Shown here: piece by piece, positions 24,376 to 33,671 of the stretch
Layout: each line of letters begins with the position of its first letter
How positions within the stretch are numbered: position 1 is the first letter of the stretch
Source: Phytoactinopolyspora halophila
GTDB taxonomy: Bacteria > Actinomycetota > Actinomycetes > Jiangellales > Jiangellaceae
Direction of reading: 5' to 3'
Length of the DNA stretch: 64,000 nt
Assembly: GCF_003287285.1 (NCBI RefSeq)
Contig: NZ_QMIG01000002.1
Location: forward strand, 310,001-374,000
The notes under the pieces: generated by a model
Seen by the model: the letters and a program-made list of their open reading frames with translations, nothing else
Databases searched by the model: none
Told to the model about the DNA's origin: nothing
Position numbers and translations under genes: made by a program

Positions 24376-25814
24376 CAGTCGGCGCTCCTCGAACTGTCGG
24401 CGAAGTACCATCGGCTACCCGACGGTCCGTCCTCGACGACGATACCCAGCGTGTTGAGGTGATCGCGCAGCGCGTCCGCCTGGGCGAAGTCCTTGCGCGC
24501 GCGAGCTTGCTGGCGCTGATCGAGGATGGTCTCCACGAGGCCGTCGATGACGTGCCGCAGCCGCTCACCAGCACTTCCGACGGAGTCGAGCCCGAGCCAC
24601 GGTTCGGCGAACGGATCGAGCCCCAGAACCTGCAACATCGCTCGGACATTCGCCAGGTTCTCGGCCAAGCCGGCCGAATCCCCTGCCGTGAGCAAGCTGT
24701 TGCCCTCCCGGACCGCATCGAACAGCACCGAAAGCGCCTGCGGCACCGCGAGATCGTTGTCCATGGCCGCTGCGAACTGTTCCGGAACACGGAGGGCGGG
24801 TTCGGTAGCTCCAGCCACTTCCATCGCCCGGTACACGTATCCCTCGATCCGGCGAAAGGCCGCGGCGTCGGCCGCCATCGACTCCTCGGAGAAGTCGATG
24901 TTGCTCCGGTAGTGTGCCGCGAGCAGGTAGTAGCGCAGCTCGATAGGCCGGATCCGGCGCACGACGTCCGCGACGAGCAACGAGTTGTCCAGTGACTTGC
25001 TCATCTTCTCGCCGGACATCGTCACCCAGGCATTGTGCATCCAGAACCTGGCGAATCGCTGCCCCGCGGCCCGCGACTGCGCCAGCTCGTTCTCGTGGTG
25101 GGGGAATCGCAGGTCGATTCCCCCACCATGGATGTCGAACTCGTGCCCCAGGTACTTCGCGGCCATCGCCGAGCACTCGAGATGCCAACCCGGCCGTCCC
25201 CGGCCGAAGGGAGTGGGCCACGAGGCCGACTCCGGCTCGTCCGGTTTGTGACCCTTCCACAACGCGAAATCGCGCGGGTCCCGTTTGCCGCGCCCTTCGC
25301 TGTCACCGGCCGGCTCCATGTCGTCGAGGCTCTGACCCGACAGCTCGCCGTATGCGGGCCACGAATGGACGTCGAAGTACACGTCTCCCGATCCATCCTC
25401 GGCCGGATAGGCATGACCGTTCTTGATGAGCATCTGCATCAGCTCGACCATCTCCGGCACGTGTCCCGTCGCCCGCGGCTGATATGTGGCCGGCATGCAT
25501 CCGAGCACCTCGTAGGCGGCGTCCAGGGCACGCTCGTTCTCGTAAGCCCATGCCCACCACGGCCGACCGGCGTCGCCGGCCTTCTGCAAGATCTTATCGT
25601 CGATGTCCGTGATGTTGGCGACGATGGTCACCGAGAGACCCTGGTACTCGAACCACCGGCGAAGCACGTCGAACACGACTTCCTTGCGGATGTGCCCGAT
25701 GTGCGGTGGTCCCTGCACGGTCAGACCACAGTGGTAGATGCCCACTTTTCCCGGCTGGACGGGAACGAAGTCACGTATCTCTCGCGTGGCGGTGTCGTAC
25801 AGGCGAAAACTCAC
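24375..25814 (-). CDS. cysS: Cysteinyl-tRNA synthetase
   Basis: CysS attaches cysteine to tRNA-Cys. The 479-residue protein has the class I motifs HIGH (38-41, [10 protein letters not shown]) and KMSKS (about 275, [10 protein letters not shown]). The zinc-site residues include Cys29 ([10 protein letters not shown]) and a later Cys in [10 protein letters not shown], followed by [14 protein letters not shown]. The C-terminal helical anticodon region is complete. It heads the cysS-rlmB pair. Another paralogue in actinobacteria, MshC, makes mycothiol; the full-length C-terminal domain and gene context fit CysS instead. Confidence 0.95.
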   Translation of the reverse strand: MSFRLYDTATREIRDFVPVQPGKVGIYHCGLTVQGPPHIGHIRKEVVFDVLRRWFEYQGLSVTIVANITDIDDKILQKAGDAGRPWWAWAYENERALDAAYEVLGCMPATYQPRATGHVPEMVELMQMLIKNGHAYPAEDGSGDVYFDVHSWPAYGELSGQSLDDMEPAGDSEGRGKRDPRDFALWKGHKPDEPESASWPTPFGRGRPGWHLECSAMAAKYLGHEFDIHGGGIDLRFPHHENELAQSRAAGQRFARFWMHNAWVTMSGEKMSKSLDNSLLVADVVRRIRPIELRYYLLAAHYRSNIDFSEESMAADAAAFRRIEGYVYRAMEVAGATEPALRVPEQFAAAMDNDLAVPQALSVLFDAVREGNSLLTAGDSAGLAENLANVRAMLQVLGLDPFAEPWLGLDSVGSAGERLRHVIDGLVETILDQRQQARARKDFAQADALRDHLNTLGIVVEDGPSGSRWYFADSSRSAD

Positions 25815-26131
25815 CGGACAAGGGTATAAGACATGTCGGCCGGAATTGAGGCGTGGCCGAGCACTCGGTCCCAGACACGACGCCGAACACTACGAGGCGG
25901 AGCGAACAGCTGCTGGACGTGATATCGCACGAGGGCCTCGGCGTCCTGCTCGGTTCGGTCATGGCCAGCGCAGCCGTCCTTCTTCTCGCCGCCACGGTAA
26001 GCCATGACGCTTCCCGCGCGCCGGGATGCCCGGCACGAAACCTAGCTGATCGTCAACGATCGCCTACATGGACGTGTGCGCGTCCGACCGCCGTACGTGC
26101 CGCTTCATCTTCGTGGAGAATTGGACGTCGA
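25815..26131. other. Gap between cysS and the PAP2 gene, no convincing gene
   Basis: The plus frame from 25853 is open and joins the downstream PAP2 frame, but residues encoded here (for example PARNLADRQRSPTWTCARP) lack protein-like character and codon bias. I see no RNA gene. It probably contains the cysS promoter and the leader of the PAP2 gene. Confidence 0.45.
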
Positions 26132-26149
26132 GTAACGAACAATCGTTAC
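26132..26149. promoter_or_regulatory. 18-bp inverted repeat upstream of the PAP2 gene
   Basis: GTAACGA and TCGTTAC form a perfect 7-bp inverted repeat with a 4-bp spacer. It lies 54 bp before the GTG at 26204 and looks like a repressor operator of the TetR/MarR kind. No matching regulator is in the immediate neighbourhood. Confidence 0.5.
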
Positions 26150-26203
26150 GCTTACCGGTACTGCCAGCTTCGCCAGAGTCATGACATCCGTGGAGCGCTG
26201 CTC

Positions 26204-26962
26204 GTGTCCGACGTCGATCGTTCCGCTGCCGACTCGTCCCGACGCGTTCAGCCCGTTTCAGGTCGACGGAACACACGAGCATGGTGGATTCCACCGGTGC
26301 TCAGCTTCATTCTGACCGGAGCCATTCTCGGACTCATGACCTGGCAGGTCGTGGTGCGGGGGCCGTTTGTCGCCTGGGACTGGCCGTTGCATCGGTACGT
26401 GGATCCGATCCAGCCGTCAGGTCTGCCCCGCGAGCTCTTGAATCTCGTCGCGAGCCTCGGGGGCCAGCGCCTGTACACCTTGCCGATTCTCGTCGTGGTC
26501 GGTGCGTGGGTGACCTGGAAACAACGCAGCCCACGAGTGCTTGTCGCCATCGGCGCCGGACTCGCAACGGTGTTCTTCGTGGGATACTGGATCAAGTTCA
26601 GTCTTGCCCGGACCCCGCCGCACACCGGCATCGACATCCTCCACGGTCAGGGGCAAGCATTCCCCTCCGGGCACACCGCCAACGCCACGCTCACCTGGAT
26701 ACTCATCGTGATCGTGCTCTTCGGGGCACGCGGGTGGTACCCGAATCGGCGCCTCTTCCGGCGCTGGCTCGTGGCGGCGCTCCTCCTGGTCTTCATCTCC
26801 GGCATGCTGATGACGCTGCTCGACTATCACTGGCTCAGCGACATCCCAGGGGGATGGATGCTCGGTGCCCTGGCGCTGTCCGTCTCGACCGCCATCTTGC
26901 GCGCACCCGTTCCCTGGCCGCGCCTGAGCTGGCCACCCCGCTGGCGTTCAGATCATCACTAG
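26204..26962 (+). CDS. PAP2-family membrane phosphatase
   Basis: The GTG at 26204 has GGAG eight bases upstream and gives 252 residues with about six membrane helices. PAP2 enzymes remove phosphate from lipid phosphates, often undecaprenyl pyrophosphate. Motif 1 is KFSLARTPP, which has Pro where the usual Arg of K-x6-R-P sits. Motif 2 is intact (PSGHTAN). Motif 3 ([11 protein letters not shown]) keeps His and Asp but has no clear preceding Ser-Arg. It may therefore be a divergent or altered-specificity member. It sits inside the otherwise conserved cysS-ispF region and its 3' end overlaps ispF by 15 bp in convergent orientation. Confidence 0.8.
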   Translation: MSDVDRSAADSSRRVQPVSGRRNTRAWWIPPVLSFILTGAILGLMTWQVVVRGPFVAWDWPLHRYVDPIQPSGLPRELLNLVASLGGQRLYTLPILVVVGAWVTWKQRSPRVLVAIGAGLATVFFVGYWIKFSLARTPPHTGIDILHGQGQAFPSGHTANATLTWILIVIVLFGARGWYPNRRLFRRWLVAALLLVFISGMLMTLLDYHWLSDIPGGWMLGALALSVSTAILRAPVPWPRLSWPPRWRSDHH

Positions 26963-27418
26963 GGCGACCGCCACTGCCGCGAGGCCCTCTCCCCGGCCCG
27001 TCAGGCCCAAGCCGTCGCTCGTCGTCGCGCTCACGCTCACCGGAGCGCCCACCGCCTGCCCGAGCACGTCTTCGGCCTCGGCCCGACGAGTACCGATCCG
27101 CGGCCGGTTGCCGATGACCTGAACCGAGACATTCCCGATCGTCGCGGGCTCGCGCCCCACCAGCCGCGCAACCTCGGCCAGCAACGCCACGCCGGAAGCA
27201 TTCGACCATCGCGGATCGTCGGTACCGAACACCGTTCCCAGGTCGCCGTGACCGAGAGCGGAGAGGAGCGCGTCACACGCCGCGTGCGCAACGACGTCGC
27301 CGTCGGAGTGACCCGCGCAACCAGCCGGCTCGTCAGGCCACCACAATCCGGCAACCCAGCACGGACGCTCCGGCTGGAACGGATGAACGTCGACGCCCAC
27401 CCCCACGCGCGGCGTCAC
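26948..27418 (-). CDS. ispF: 2-C-methyl-D-erythritol 2,4-cyclodiphosphate synthase
   Basis: IspF closes CDP-ME 2-phosphate into the cyclic diphosphate, a step of the MEP isoprenoid pathway. The 156-residue protein has the zinc site DVHPF (Asp10, His12) and [17 protein letters not shown], and the C-terminal [14 protein letters not shown] that builds the CDP pocket. Its ATG overlaps the ispD stop by four bases, so the genes are coupled. Length and motifs are normal. Confidence 0.95.
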   Translation of the reverse strand: MTPRVGVGVDVHPFQPERPCWVAGLWWPDEPAGCAGHSDGDVVAHAACDALLSALGHGDLGTVFGTDDPRWSNASGVALLAEVARLVGREPATIGNVSVQVIGNRPRIGTRRAEAEDVLGQAVGAPVSVSATTSDGLGLTGRGEGLAAVAVALVMI

Positions 27419-28125
27419 GAACTGGCCCGCCGTGCCAGGAGTGCTTCGGCGAGAAGCACATCGAGCGGGTGAGTCACCTTGAATGCCTCCGAGTGCCCGG
27501 GAACGATGTGGACCTGGTGGCCCGTTCGCTCGACGAGGCTCGCGTCATCCGTGGCGGGCTCGTCCGGCGCGGCCGCGCGGTACGCATCCTCCAACACCTC
27601 GCGGCGGAATCCCTGTGGTGTCTGCACCGCCCGCAGCACCGTACGGTCCGGGGTCCGCACGACTACTCCCCGATCGTCCACTTCGCGTAGGGTGTCGACG
27701 ACAGGAAGGCCCGGAACCACGGCATCGTGGCCACCGGCGACGGCGGAGACCACATCGCCGAAGAGCGCCGGCGGGGTCAGGCAACGGGCCGCATCGTGGA
27801 CGAGCACGATGTCGATATTCCCGGGCAACGCATCCATGGCGCGACGCACCGAGTCTTGCCGGCGCTCGCCACCTTCCACGACGCGAGCCTCCACGGTGTC
27901 CGGTAGCTCGTATTCGAGTTGCTCGTGGATACGCGTCTCCCAGCGGCTCGGCGCGGCGATCACGATGCTGGACACCGTACCCGAGCCCACACCAGCACGC
28001 AGCGCATGCGCCAGTACCGTGGTCCCACCGATGGCGTGTAAAGCCTTCGGCAGCTCGCTTCCGAGACGCGTGCCCATGCCAGCGGCCGGGATGATCAATC
28101 CCACCTCGGCCACCGCCACCTCCAT
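27415..28125 (-). CDS. ispD: 2-C-methyl-D-erythritol 4-phosphate cytidylyltransferase
   Basis: IspD joins CTP and MEP in the isoprenoid pathway. The 236-residue enzyme shows the nucleotide-binding N-terminus [18 protein letters not shown], the [13 protein letters not shown] block with the metal-binding Asp, and [12 protein letters not shown]. It precedes ispF in an operon. The start could be slightly later, since the first six residues precede the beta strand. The order carD-ispD-ispF is as in M. tuberculosis. Confidence 0.95.
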   Translation of the reverse strand: MEVAVAEVGLIIPAAGMGTRLGSELPKALHAIGGTTVLAHALRAGVGSGTVSSIVIAAPSRWETRIHEQLEYELPDTVEARVVEGGERRQDSVRRAMDALPGNIDIVLVHDAARCLTPPALFGDVVSAVAGGHDAVVPGLPVVDTLREVDDRGVVVRTPDRTVLRAVQTPQGFRREVLEDAYRAAAPDEPATDDASLVERTGHQVHIVPGHSEAFKVTHPLDVLLAEALLARRASS

Positions 28126-28221
28126 GTCGCCCGTCGAAGCCCCGGGCTGCCCGGGCCGCTCGTGGCGACTCGGCCAGCCCGAGACAACCTACCTGACCAT
28201 CACGAAGGTGGAACGCATGCC

Positions 28222-28704
28222 CTAGCCGGCGAGGACTTCGTCGAGCAGTGTCTCGGCTTTGTCCTCGTTGGTATGTTCGGCCAGCGCAAGCTCGGAAACG
28301 AGAATCTGGCGGGCCTTGGCCAGCATGCGCTTCTCACCGGCCGAGAGGCCACGGTCACGCTCCCGGCGCCAAAGGTCGCGGACGACCTCGGCCACTTTGA
28401 TCACGTCACCGGAAGCTAGCTTTTCCAGGTTTGCCTTGTACCGACGGGACCAATTCGTGGGTTCCTCGGTGTGTGGAGCGCGCAGTACCGAAAAGACTCG
28501 GTCGAGTCCTTCCTGATTGACCACGTCCCGAACGCCGACCATGTCGACATTGTCCGCCGGAACCTTGACGGTCAGATCACCTTGGGCGACCTTCAAGACG
28601 AGGTACTGGCGTTCCTCTCCTTTGATGACCCGAGACTCGATCGCTTCAATGAGCGCAGCCCCGTGGTGCGGGTAGACAACCGTCTCGCCGACCTTGAAAG
28701 TCAT
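28222..28704 (-). CDS. carD: CarD-family RNA polymerase-binding regulator
   Basis: CarD binds RNA polymerase beta and stabilises open promoter complexes, affecting rRNA and stress genes. The ATG at 28704 gives 160 residues, the normal length. The N-terminal Tudor-like RNAP-interaction domain is [20 protein letters not shown] and a helical DNA-binding C-terminus holds [15 protein letters not shown] and the conserved [11 protein letters not shown], whose Trp contacts the -10 region. An upstream in-frame ATG at 28740 is less likely. It lies upstream of ispD with a 96-bp gap and may share its transcript. Confidence 0.95.
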   Translation of the reverse strand: MTFKVGETVVYPHHGAALIEAIESRVIKGEERQYLVLKVAQGDLTVKVPADNVDMVGVRDVVNQEGLDRVFSVLRAPHTEEPTNWSRRYKANLEKLASGDVIKVAEVVRDLWRRERDRGLSAGEKRMLAKARQILVSELALAEHTNEDKAETLLDEVLAG

Positions 28705-28945
28705 ATGTTCCTGTCCCCTTTCCCGGAACAAGGATAGCACGTCTCTGCTAGACCACTAGAGCATTTATGCTGGTCAGAGCGGAAGCTAGGGGTTGACAAT
28801 CGGCCATCGGCGTGTTCCCGACATTTCCCGCAGTACATCAGTGCCGGTCGCAAGCTTGATGACCAGGCGACGGACGTCTCGAAGCCACCAGCTACCCTTG
28901 ACGGCGGCCGGTCGTGAAGTTGCCCATCGTACGAGGAGTAGCCCG

Positions 28946-29533
28946 GTGAAGTCTGCCGTTCGCCGCCGCGTGCTAGTCGGCGTCCCGATCCTTGCTCTCG
29001 CCCTTGGAGGGTGTGCGGTCCAGGAACAGACCCAGGGCTGGTATCCGCGATACGACGGGGTGACGGCCGAGGCGGGAGACGTCGGCATTCGCAACATCGT
29101 CGTCGTTTCCTCCAGCGATGGGCGCGCCACGCTATTGGCTATGTTCGCCAACGACGGCGCAGATGATCAACTCGTCGGTGTCAATGTAGCCGACACGTCC
29201 GCGACGCTACCGGATGGGCCCGTCGACATCCCAGGAGACGGCTACGCGACGCTCGGCCCGGACGGCACCCGGATCGAGCTGACCGACGTCGATCTCGATC
29301 CGGGCCTGCTAACCGAGGTCGAGTTCCGGTTCGACCGCGCACCACGCACGGCGGTGAACGCACTCGTCTCGAAGGCGGAGGACCGCTACGCCCACATCGA
29401 GTTCCCCGAACGCGACAGTTCCGGCGGGCCGGACGAGGCGGACGACGGCGTGGACGACGAGACGGGCCAGCCCGAGGAAAGCGACGAGACAGGGCAGCCC
29501 GACGAGGACGCCACCGATCAGGACGACGGCTAG
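28946..29533 (+). CDS. Lipoprotein, LpqE-like
   Basis: The GTG at 28946 with GAGGAG upstream gives a 195-residue protein. It has a lipoprotein signal (basic start, hydrophobic core, LALGGC lipobox, Cys near 24) and so should sit on the outer face of the membrane. The domain (about 30-150) is a beta-sandwich (TLLAMFANDGADDQLVGVNV). The C-terminal ~45 residues are Asp/Glu/Gln-rich and disordered. Divergent placement next to carD is exactly that of LpqE in M. tuberculosis, which supports this assignment. Function in detail is unknown. Confidence 0.75.
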   Translation: MKSAVRRRVLVGVPILALALGGCAVQEQTQGWYPRYDGVTAEAGDVGIRNIVVVSSSDGRATLLAMFANDGADDQLVGVNVADTSATLPDGPVDIPGDGYATLGPDGTRIELTDVDLDPGLLTEVEFRFDRAPRTAVNALVSKAEDRYAHIEFPERDSSGGPDEADDGVDDETGQPEESDETGQPDEDATDQDDG

Positions 29534-29601
29534 GGCATCATCCGTCGACAGAGATCGCGTCGGCACGTCCGCGAGAACCTCGTGACGGGTACGCTCGATG
29601 G

Positions 29602-30639
29602 ATGAGTAACCGCTCTCTGAACGGCCCCCGGGAGGATCCAGCCCCCGCCAACGAACCGGTCACGATCGGACTCGTCGCCCGCGCCGCGAACGTGTCACGG
29701 GCGACGGTGTCCCGGGTCATGAACGGCAACACGAAGGTGGCCCCGCACCTGGCGGACCGGGTCCGCCAGGCTGCCCAGGAGCTCGGCTACGAGCCCAGCC
29801 CGGTCGCGCGCAGCCTCGCGCTCGGCCGGACGGGAATCGTGGCCATGCTCGTTCCCGATCTCGGCAATCCGATGTTTCAGGGAATCCTGCACCGTCTCAC
29901 CGAAGCCGCTGGCGATCAGAATTACCGGCTGCTGGTCGCGGACTCGAACGAGAACCTCCAGGAGGAGCCCCTGCTCGCCATCGAGGCGCGGCGCCGCTGC
30001 GATGGCCTGGTGCTCTGCGCTCCTCGCATGCCAGATGAGCAGCTACGGGAACTCGCACCGCGGCTCTCCCCCTTCGTGCTCATCAATCGCGAGTTACCCG
30101 AGTCCCCCGCCCCCACGCTGACCATCGATTTTTCCGCCGGTATCCGTGACATCCTCACGCACCTCCTCGGCCTGGGACATCGCCGGCTGGCGTACCTCGC
30201 CGGCCCGGATACGAGTGCATCGAACCACGCCCGGCTCGAGACGCTGCGCACGAGCGCGGGGAAGGAGTTCGACCTCGTCGAACTCCCGTGTGGTGCCGCC
30301 TTCGCCGATGGCCATTCGGTAGCCGATCAGCTCGTCGACATCGACGTGACGGCAGTGATCGCGTACAACGACCTGGTCGCCTTCGGTGTCCTCAGCAGGC
30401 TTCATGAACTCGGTATCAGCGTGCCGGCACAGATGTCGGTCGTCGGATTCGACGACATCGAGTTCGTCCGTTACACCACACCGCCGCTGACCACCGTGTC
30501 GGTCCCGCTCGATCAGCTGGGACCACAGGCCTGGAGCCGGCTCTGGGCCTTGATGCGAGAGGTTACGGTCGAGCCGGACGTGCGCTTTCGCCCACGGCTC
30601 GAGGTCCGCGGCAGCACGGGACCAGCTCCACGCGACTGA
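29602..30639 (+). CDS. LacI-family transcriptional regulator
   Basis: The 345-residue protein carries a LacI helix-turn-helix (about 20-68: TIGLVARAANVSRATVSRVM) and a periplasmic-binding-protein-like sensor (about 75-335: GIVAMLVPDLGNPMFQGILH; VVGFDDIEFVRYTTPPLTTV). It lies just upstream of uxaC on the same strand, with a LacI-type palindrome between them. It is therefore the likely repressor of the hexuronate genes, responding to a hexuronate or pathway intermediate. Confidence 0.88.
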   Translation: MSNRSLNGPREDPAPANEPVTIGLVARAANVSRATVSRVMNGNTKVAPHLADRVRQAAQELGYEPSPVARSLALGRTGIVAMLVPDLGNPMFQGILHRLTEAAGDQNYRLLVADSNENLQEEPLLAIEARRRCDGLVLCAPRMPDEQLRELAPRLSPFVLINRELPESPAPTLTIDFSAGIRDILTHLLGLGHRRLAYLAGPDTSASNHARLETLRTSAGKEFDLVELPCGAAFADGHSVADQLVDIDVTAVIAYNDLVAFGVLSRLHELGISVPAQMSVVGFDDIEFVRYTTPPLTTVSVPLDQLGPQAWSRLWALMREVTVEPDVRFRPRLEVRGSTGPAPRD

Positions 30640-30704
30640 CCTGCACATTCGCCACGCTGGTACGCTTTCTGGTCGGAACTCCACGGACGATGCTCGCTCG
30701 GCTT

Positions 30705-30716
30705 GAAACCGGTTTC
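30705..30716. promoter_or_regulatory. LacI-type operator upstream of uxaC
   Basis: GAAACCGGTTTC is a perfect 12-bp palindrome with the central CG typical of LacI-family operators. It lies 68 bp before the uxaC start and 65 bp after the LacI gene. Confidence 0.65.
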
Positions 30717-30784
30717 TGATACGCTGGCCGGACTGTGGCCACGCAGACGATCGCTGCCGCGAGACATGTCGCTGAAGGAGTGGT

Positions 30785-32197
30785 ATGACCGAGAAAGACG
30801 GTTCGGACGATCGCCTGTTCCCTACGGAACCGTCGGTCCGTTCCATCGCGAAGGAACTATACTCGCAGGTCAAAGACGTCCCACTGATCTGTCCGCACGG
30901 ACACGTCGATCCGCGGGTCTTCGCCGACAACGCACCGTTCCCGGACCCTGCCTGGCTCTTCATCATCCCCGACCACTATGTCCACCGGATGCTTCACTCC
31001 GCCGGCATCAGCCATGCCGCACTGGGCCTTCCCGGCGTCGACGGGAGGCGCGGGGAGACCGACTCCCGACGCATCTGGCGCATCCTGTGTGAGAACTGGC
31101 ACCTCTTCCGCGGCACGCCTAGCCGCCTCTGGCTGGAGATGGAGCTGTCCGAGGTGTTCGATGTCCATACTCCGCTGTCCGCCGCGACTGCTGACGAGAT
31201 CTTCGACCAGCTCACCGAACGACTGAACGAGCCCGAGTACCTGCCCCGGGCACTGTTCGAGCGATTCAATATCGAGGTACTCGCCACCACCGACGACGCC
31301 ACCGACGAACTCGCTTCCCACCGGAGCATCGCGGACGATCCGTGGCCCGGCCGCGTCATCCCGACCTTCAGACCGGACAAGGTCATCGATCCCGAACGGC
31401 CGTCGTTCCACGACTCGATACGTACGCTCGCCGAGATCACCGGCGAGGACACCACGTCGTACCCGGGATATCTGGCCGCCTTGCGGCAACGGCGGGAGTA
31501 CTTCCGCGGCTTCGGCGCGACCGCCACCGACCACGGTCATCCCAGTGCGCTCACCGCCGAACTCTCCAACACCGAGGCCGAGCACCTCTTCAAGCGCATC
31601 ATCGAGGGCGATTTCGGGCCGCAGGACGCCGAACTGTTCCGTGGTCACATGCTCATGCAGATGGCTGCCATGAGCCTGGACGACGGCCTGGTCATGCAGA
31701 TCCATCCGGGATCGGCACGCAACCACGATCCGGCCCTCTTCGCTCGATACGGGCCGGACCAGGGCGCCGACATCCCGGCGCCGACGAACTATGTCGACCA
31801 TCTCAAGCCGCTGCTCAACAGATTCGGAAACGAGCCCTCGTTCACCGTTGTCGTCTTCACTCTCGACGAGGCCACGTACTCCAGGGAACTCGCGCCGTTG
31901 GCCGGTTACTACCCCGCGATGCAGCTGGGGCCCGCCTGGTGGTTCTACGACAGCCCGCACGGGATCCGCAGGTACCGGGAACTGGTGACGGAGACCGCCG
32001 GATTCTTCAACACCGCGGGCTTCAATGACGACACCCGCGCTTTTGCCTCGATTCCGGTGCGTCATGACGTCGCCCGGCGCATCGACTGTGGATATCTGGC
32101 TCAGCTCGTGGCCGAGCACCAGCTGCCCCTGGACGAGGCGCACGCCACCGCGTATGCCCTGGCCTACGGCCGGGCCAAGGAGGTTTACCGACTGTGA
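30785..32197 (+). CDS. uxaC: Glucuronate isomerase (uronate isomerase)
   Basis: UxaC converts D-glucuronate to D-fructuronate (and galacturonate to tagaturonate). The 470-residue TIM-barrel shows the N-terminal metal ligands LICPHGHVDPRVFA and the conserved LWLEMELSEVF. Also present are QMAAMSLDDGLVMQIHPGSA, LAGYYPAMQLGPAWWFYDSP and GFNDDTRAFASIPVRHDVAR. GGAG lies six bases before the ATG. It is the first gene of a three-gene operon and its stop overlaps the next start by four bases. Confidence 0.93.
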   Translation: MTEKDGSDDRLFPTEPSVRSIAKELYSQVKDVPLICPHGHVDPRVFADNAPFPDPAWLFIIPDHYVHRMLHSAGISHAALGLPGVDGRRGETDSRRIWRILCENWHLFRGTPSRLWLEMELSEVFDVHTPLSAATADEIFDQLTERLNEPEYLPRALFERFNIEVLATTDDATDELASHRSIADDPWPGRVIPTFRPDKVIDPERPSFHDSIRTLAEITGEDTTSYPGYLAALRQRREYFRGFGATATDHGHPSALTAELSNTEAEHLFKRIIEGDFGPQDAELFRGHMLMQMAAMSLDDGLVMQIHPGSARNHDPALFARYGPDQGADIPAPTNYVDHLKPLLNRFGNEPSFTVVVFTLDEATYSRELAPLAGYYPAMQLGPAWWFYDSPHGIRRYRELVTETAGFFNTAGFNDDTRAFASIPVRHDVARRIDCGYLAQLVAEHQLPLDEAHATAYALAYGRAKEVYRL

Positions 32198-33669
32198 GCT
32201 CCGAACGCCTCGGACTCGCCACGCTCGACGCCCTCCCCTCTACTATCCGGCCCGGCTATGATCCCCGCGATCTCGCGATCGGACTCGTGCATCTCGGTGC
32301 CGGTGCGTTTTTCCGCGCGCACCAAGCCATGTACACCGACGCCGTCGTGGCTGGCGGTGATCACCGATGGGGAATCTTCGCCACCAGCCAGCGCTCACCC
32401 ACGGTCTCGGACATCCTGAATGCGCAGGACGGCCTCTACGGCGTCCTCGAACGCTCGACCCGGAACGGGGCACGTGGCGCGGTCGTCGGTGCGGTCCGGC
32501 GTGCCGCGTGCGCTTCCGCCGATCCGCATGCGGTGGTCGACGCCATCGCCGATCCGGCCGTTCACGCGGTCACGCTGACCGTCACCGAGAAGGGCTACCG
32601 CGCCCAGGAGGGGCAGCTGGCCACCACCGACCCGGAGATCGAAGCCGACCTGGCTGGGCGCCCACCGCTCACCGTCGTGGGTCAACTGGTGCGTGGCATG
32701 CAGAAACGCGACGCGGCCGGCGCCGGGCCGATCGCGCTCATCTCGTGCGACAACCTCAGCGACAACGGTTCGGTGCTGCGACGACTCGTCCACCAATTCG
32801 CCGATCGCCTCAACGGAAACGCTGCGCCGAGGATCGGCGAGTACATCGAACGACACGTGACGTTTCCGTGCACGATGGTCGACCGCATCGTCCCGGCGAC
32901 GACCGACGCCGACCGCGCCGACGTCGAACGCCTTCTCGGTGTCCGCGACGATGCCTGCGTCGTCGCGGAACCCTTCAGCCAATGGGTCATCGCCGACGAG
33001 TTCCACGGCCCCCGGCCAGCGTGGGAGCGGGCCGGAGCCGTGCTCACCGACGACGTCGCCGGCTACGAACAGGTCAAGCTTCGCCTGCTCAACGCGACAC
33101 ATTCGCTCATCGCCTACCTCGGGGGCATATCCGGATACGCGACCATCGCAGAGGCGCTGTGCGATCCGTCAATCGAGTCGGCGGCACGCAGGCTGATCGA
33201 CGACGACCAGATTCCCACACTGCGCGCGCCGAACGGGCTCGATCTACGCGCCTACCGCGAGGACGTACTGTCCCGGTTCGCCAATCCAGCGCTGGGCCAC
33301 ACCACGGCCCAGGTCGCGATGGACGGCAGCCAGAAGTTGCCGCAACGCGTGCTCTCGGCTGTTCGACAGCGTCGTGCCGCTGGCGCCATGCCCGCCACGG
33401 CCGCCCTGCTTGTCGCGGCGTGGATGCGCTTTCTCCTCGGCCGCGACGACCAGGGGCGCCGGCTGGAGGTATCCGATCCGCTCGCGGATCGCCTGGTGCC
33501 GCTGCTCTCTCGCCCCGCACCAGCACGCGAGGTAATCCGTGACACCGTCGAGATCAGCGGGGTGTTTGGCCCCGACCTCTGCGCCGACGAGGACCTTCTG
33601 GACACGATCGCCGCCTGGTTCGACGCACTGTGCAACCACGGCGTGGCCGAAACCCTGCGAGGAGCGTGA
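32194..33669 (+). CDS. uxuB: Mannitol dehydrogenase family, probable fructuronate reductase
   Basis: This 491-residue NAD-dependent dehydrogenase has a Rossmann-type N-terminus (LVHLGAGAFFRAHQAMYTDA) and TVTEKGY. The substrate domain includes the catalytic Lys in EQVKLRLLNATHSLIAYLGG. Next to uxaC it most likely reduces D-fructuronate to D-mannonate; mannitol or tagaturonate activity is possible for the family. The GTG start sits in the uxaC stop (GTGA), so the genes are translationally coupled. Confidence 0.88.
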   Translation: MSSERLGLATLDALPSTIRPGYDPRDLAIGLVHLGAGAFFRAHQAMYTDAVVAGGDHRWGIFATSQRSPTVSDILNAQDGLYGVLERSTRNGARGAVVGAVRRAACASADPHAVVDAIADPAVHAVTLTVTEKGYRAQEGQLATTDPEIEADLAGRPPLTVVGQLVRGMQKRDAAGAGPIALISCDNLSDNGSVLRRLVHQFADRLNGNAAPRIGEYIERHVTFPCTMVDRIVPATTDADRADVERLLGVRDDACVVAEPFSQWVIADEFHGPRPAWERAGAVLTDDVAGYEQVKLRLLNATHSLIAYLGGISGYATIAEALCDPSIESAARRLIDDDQIPTLRAPNGLDLRAYREDVLSRFANPALGHTTAQVAMDGSQKLPQRVLSAVRQRRAAGAMPATAALLVAAWMRFLLGRDDQGRRLEVSDPLADRLVPLLSRPAPAREVIRDTVEISGVFGPDLCADEDLLDTIAAWFDALCNHGVAETLRGA

Positions 33670-33671
33670 TC

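Noticed and set aside
25853-26203. N-terminal extension of the PAP2 protein
   Set aside because: The residues lack protein-like character and an operator-like inverted repeat falls inside; the GTG at 26204 has a good ribosome-binding site.
28741-28790. TGGTCTAG half-site resembling a DasR box near carD
   Set aside because: Only one half matches; the other arm does not, so I did not call a site.
30857-32143. Minus-strand open frame of 428 codons
   Set aside because: Antisense to uxaC, which has well-conserved metal-site motifs.
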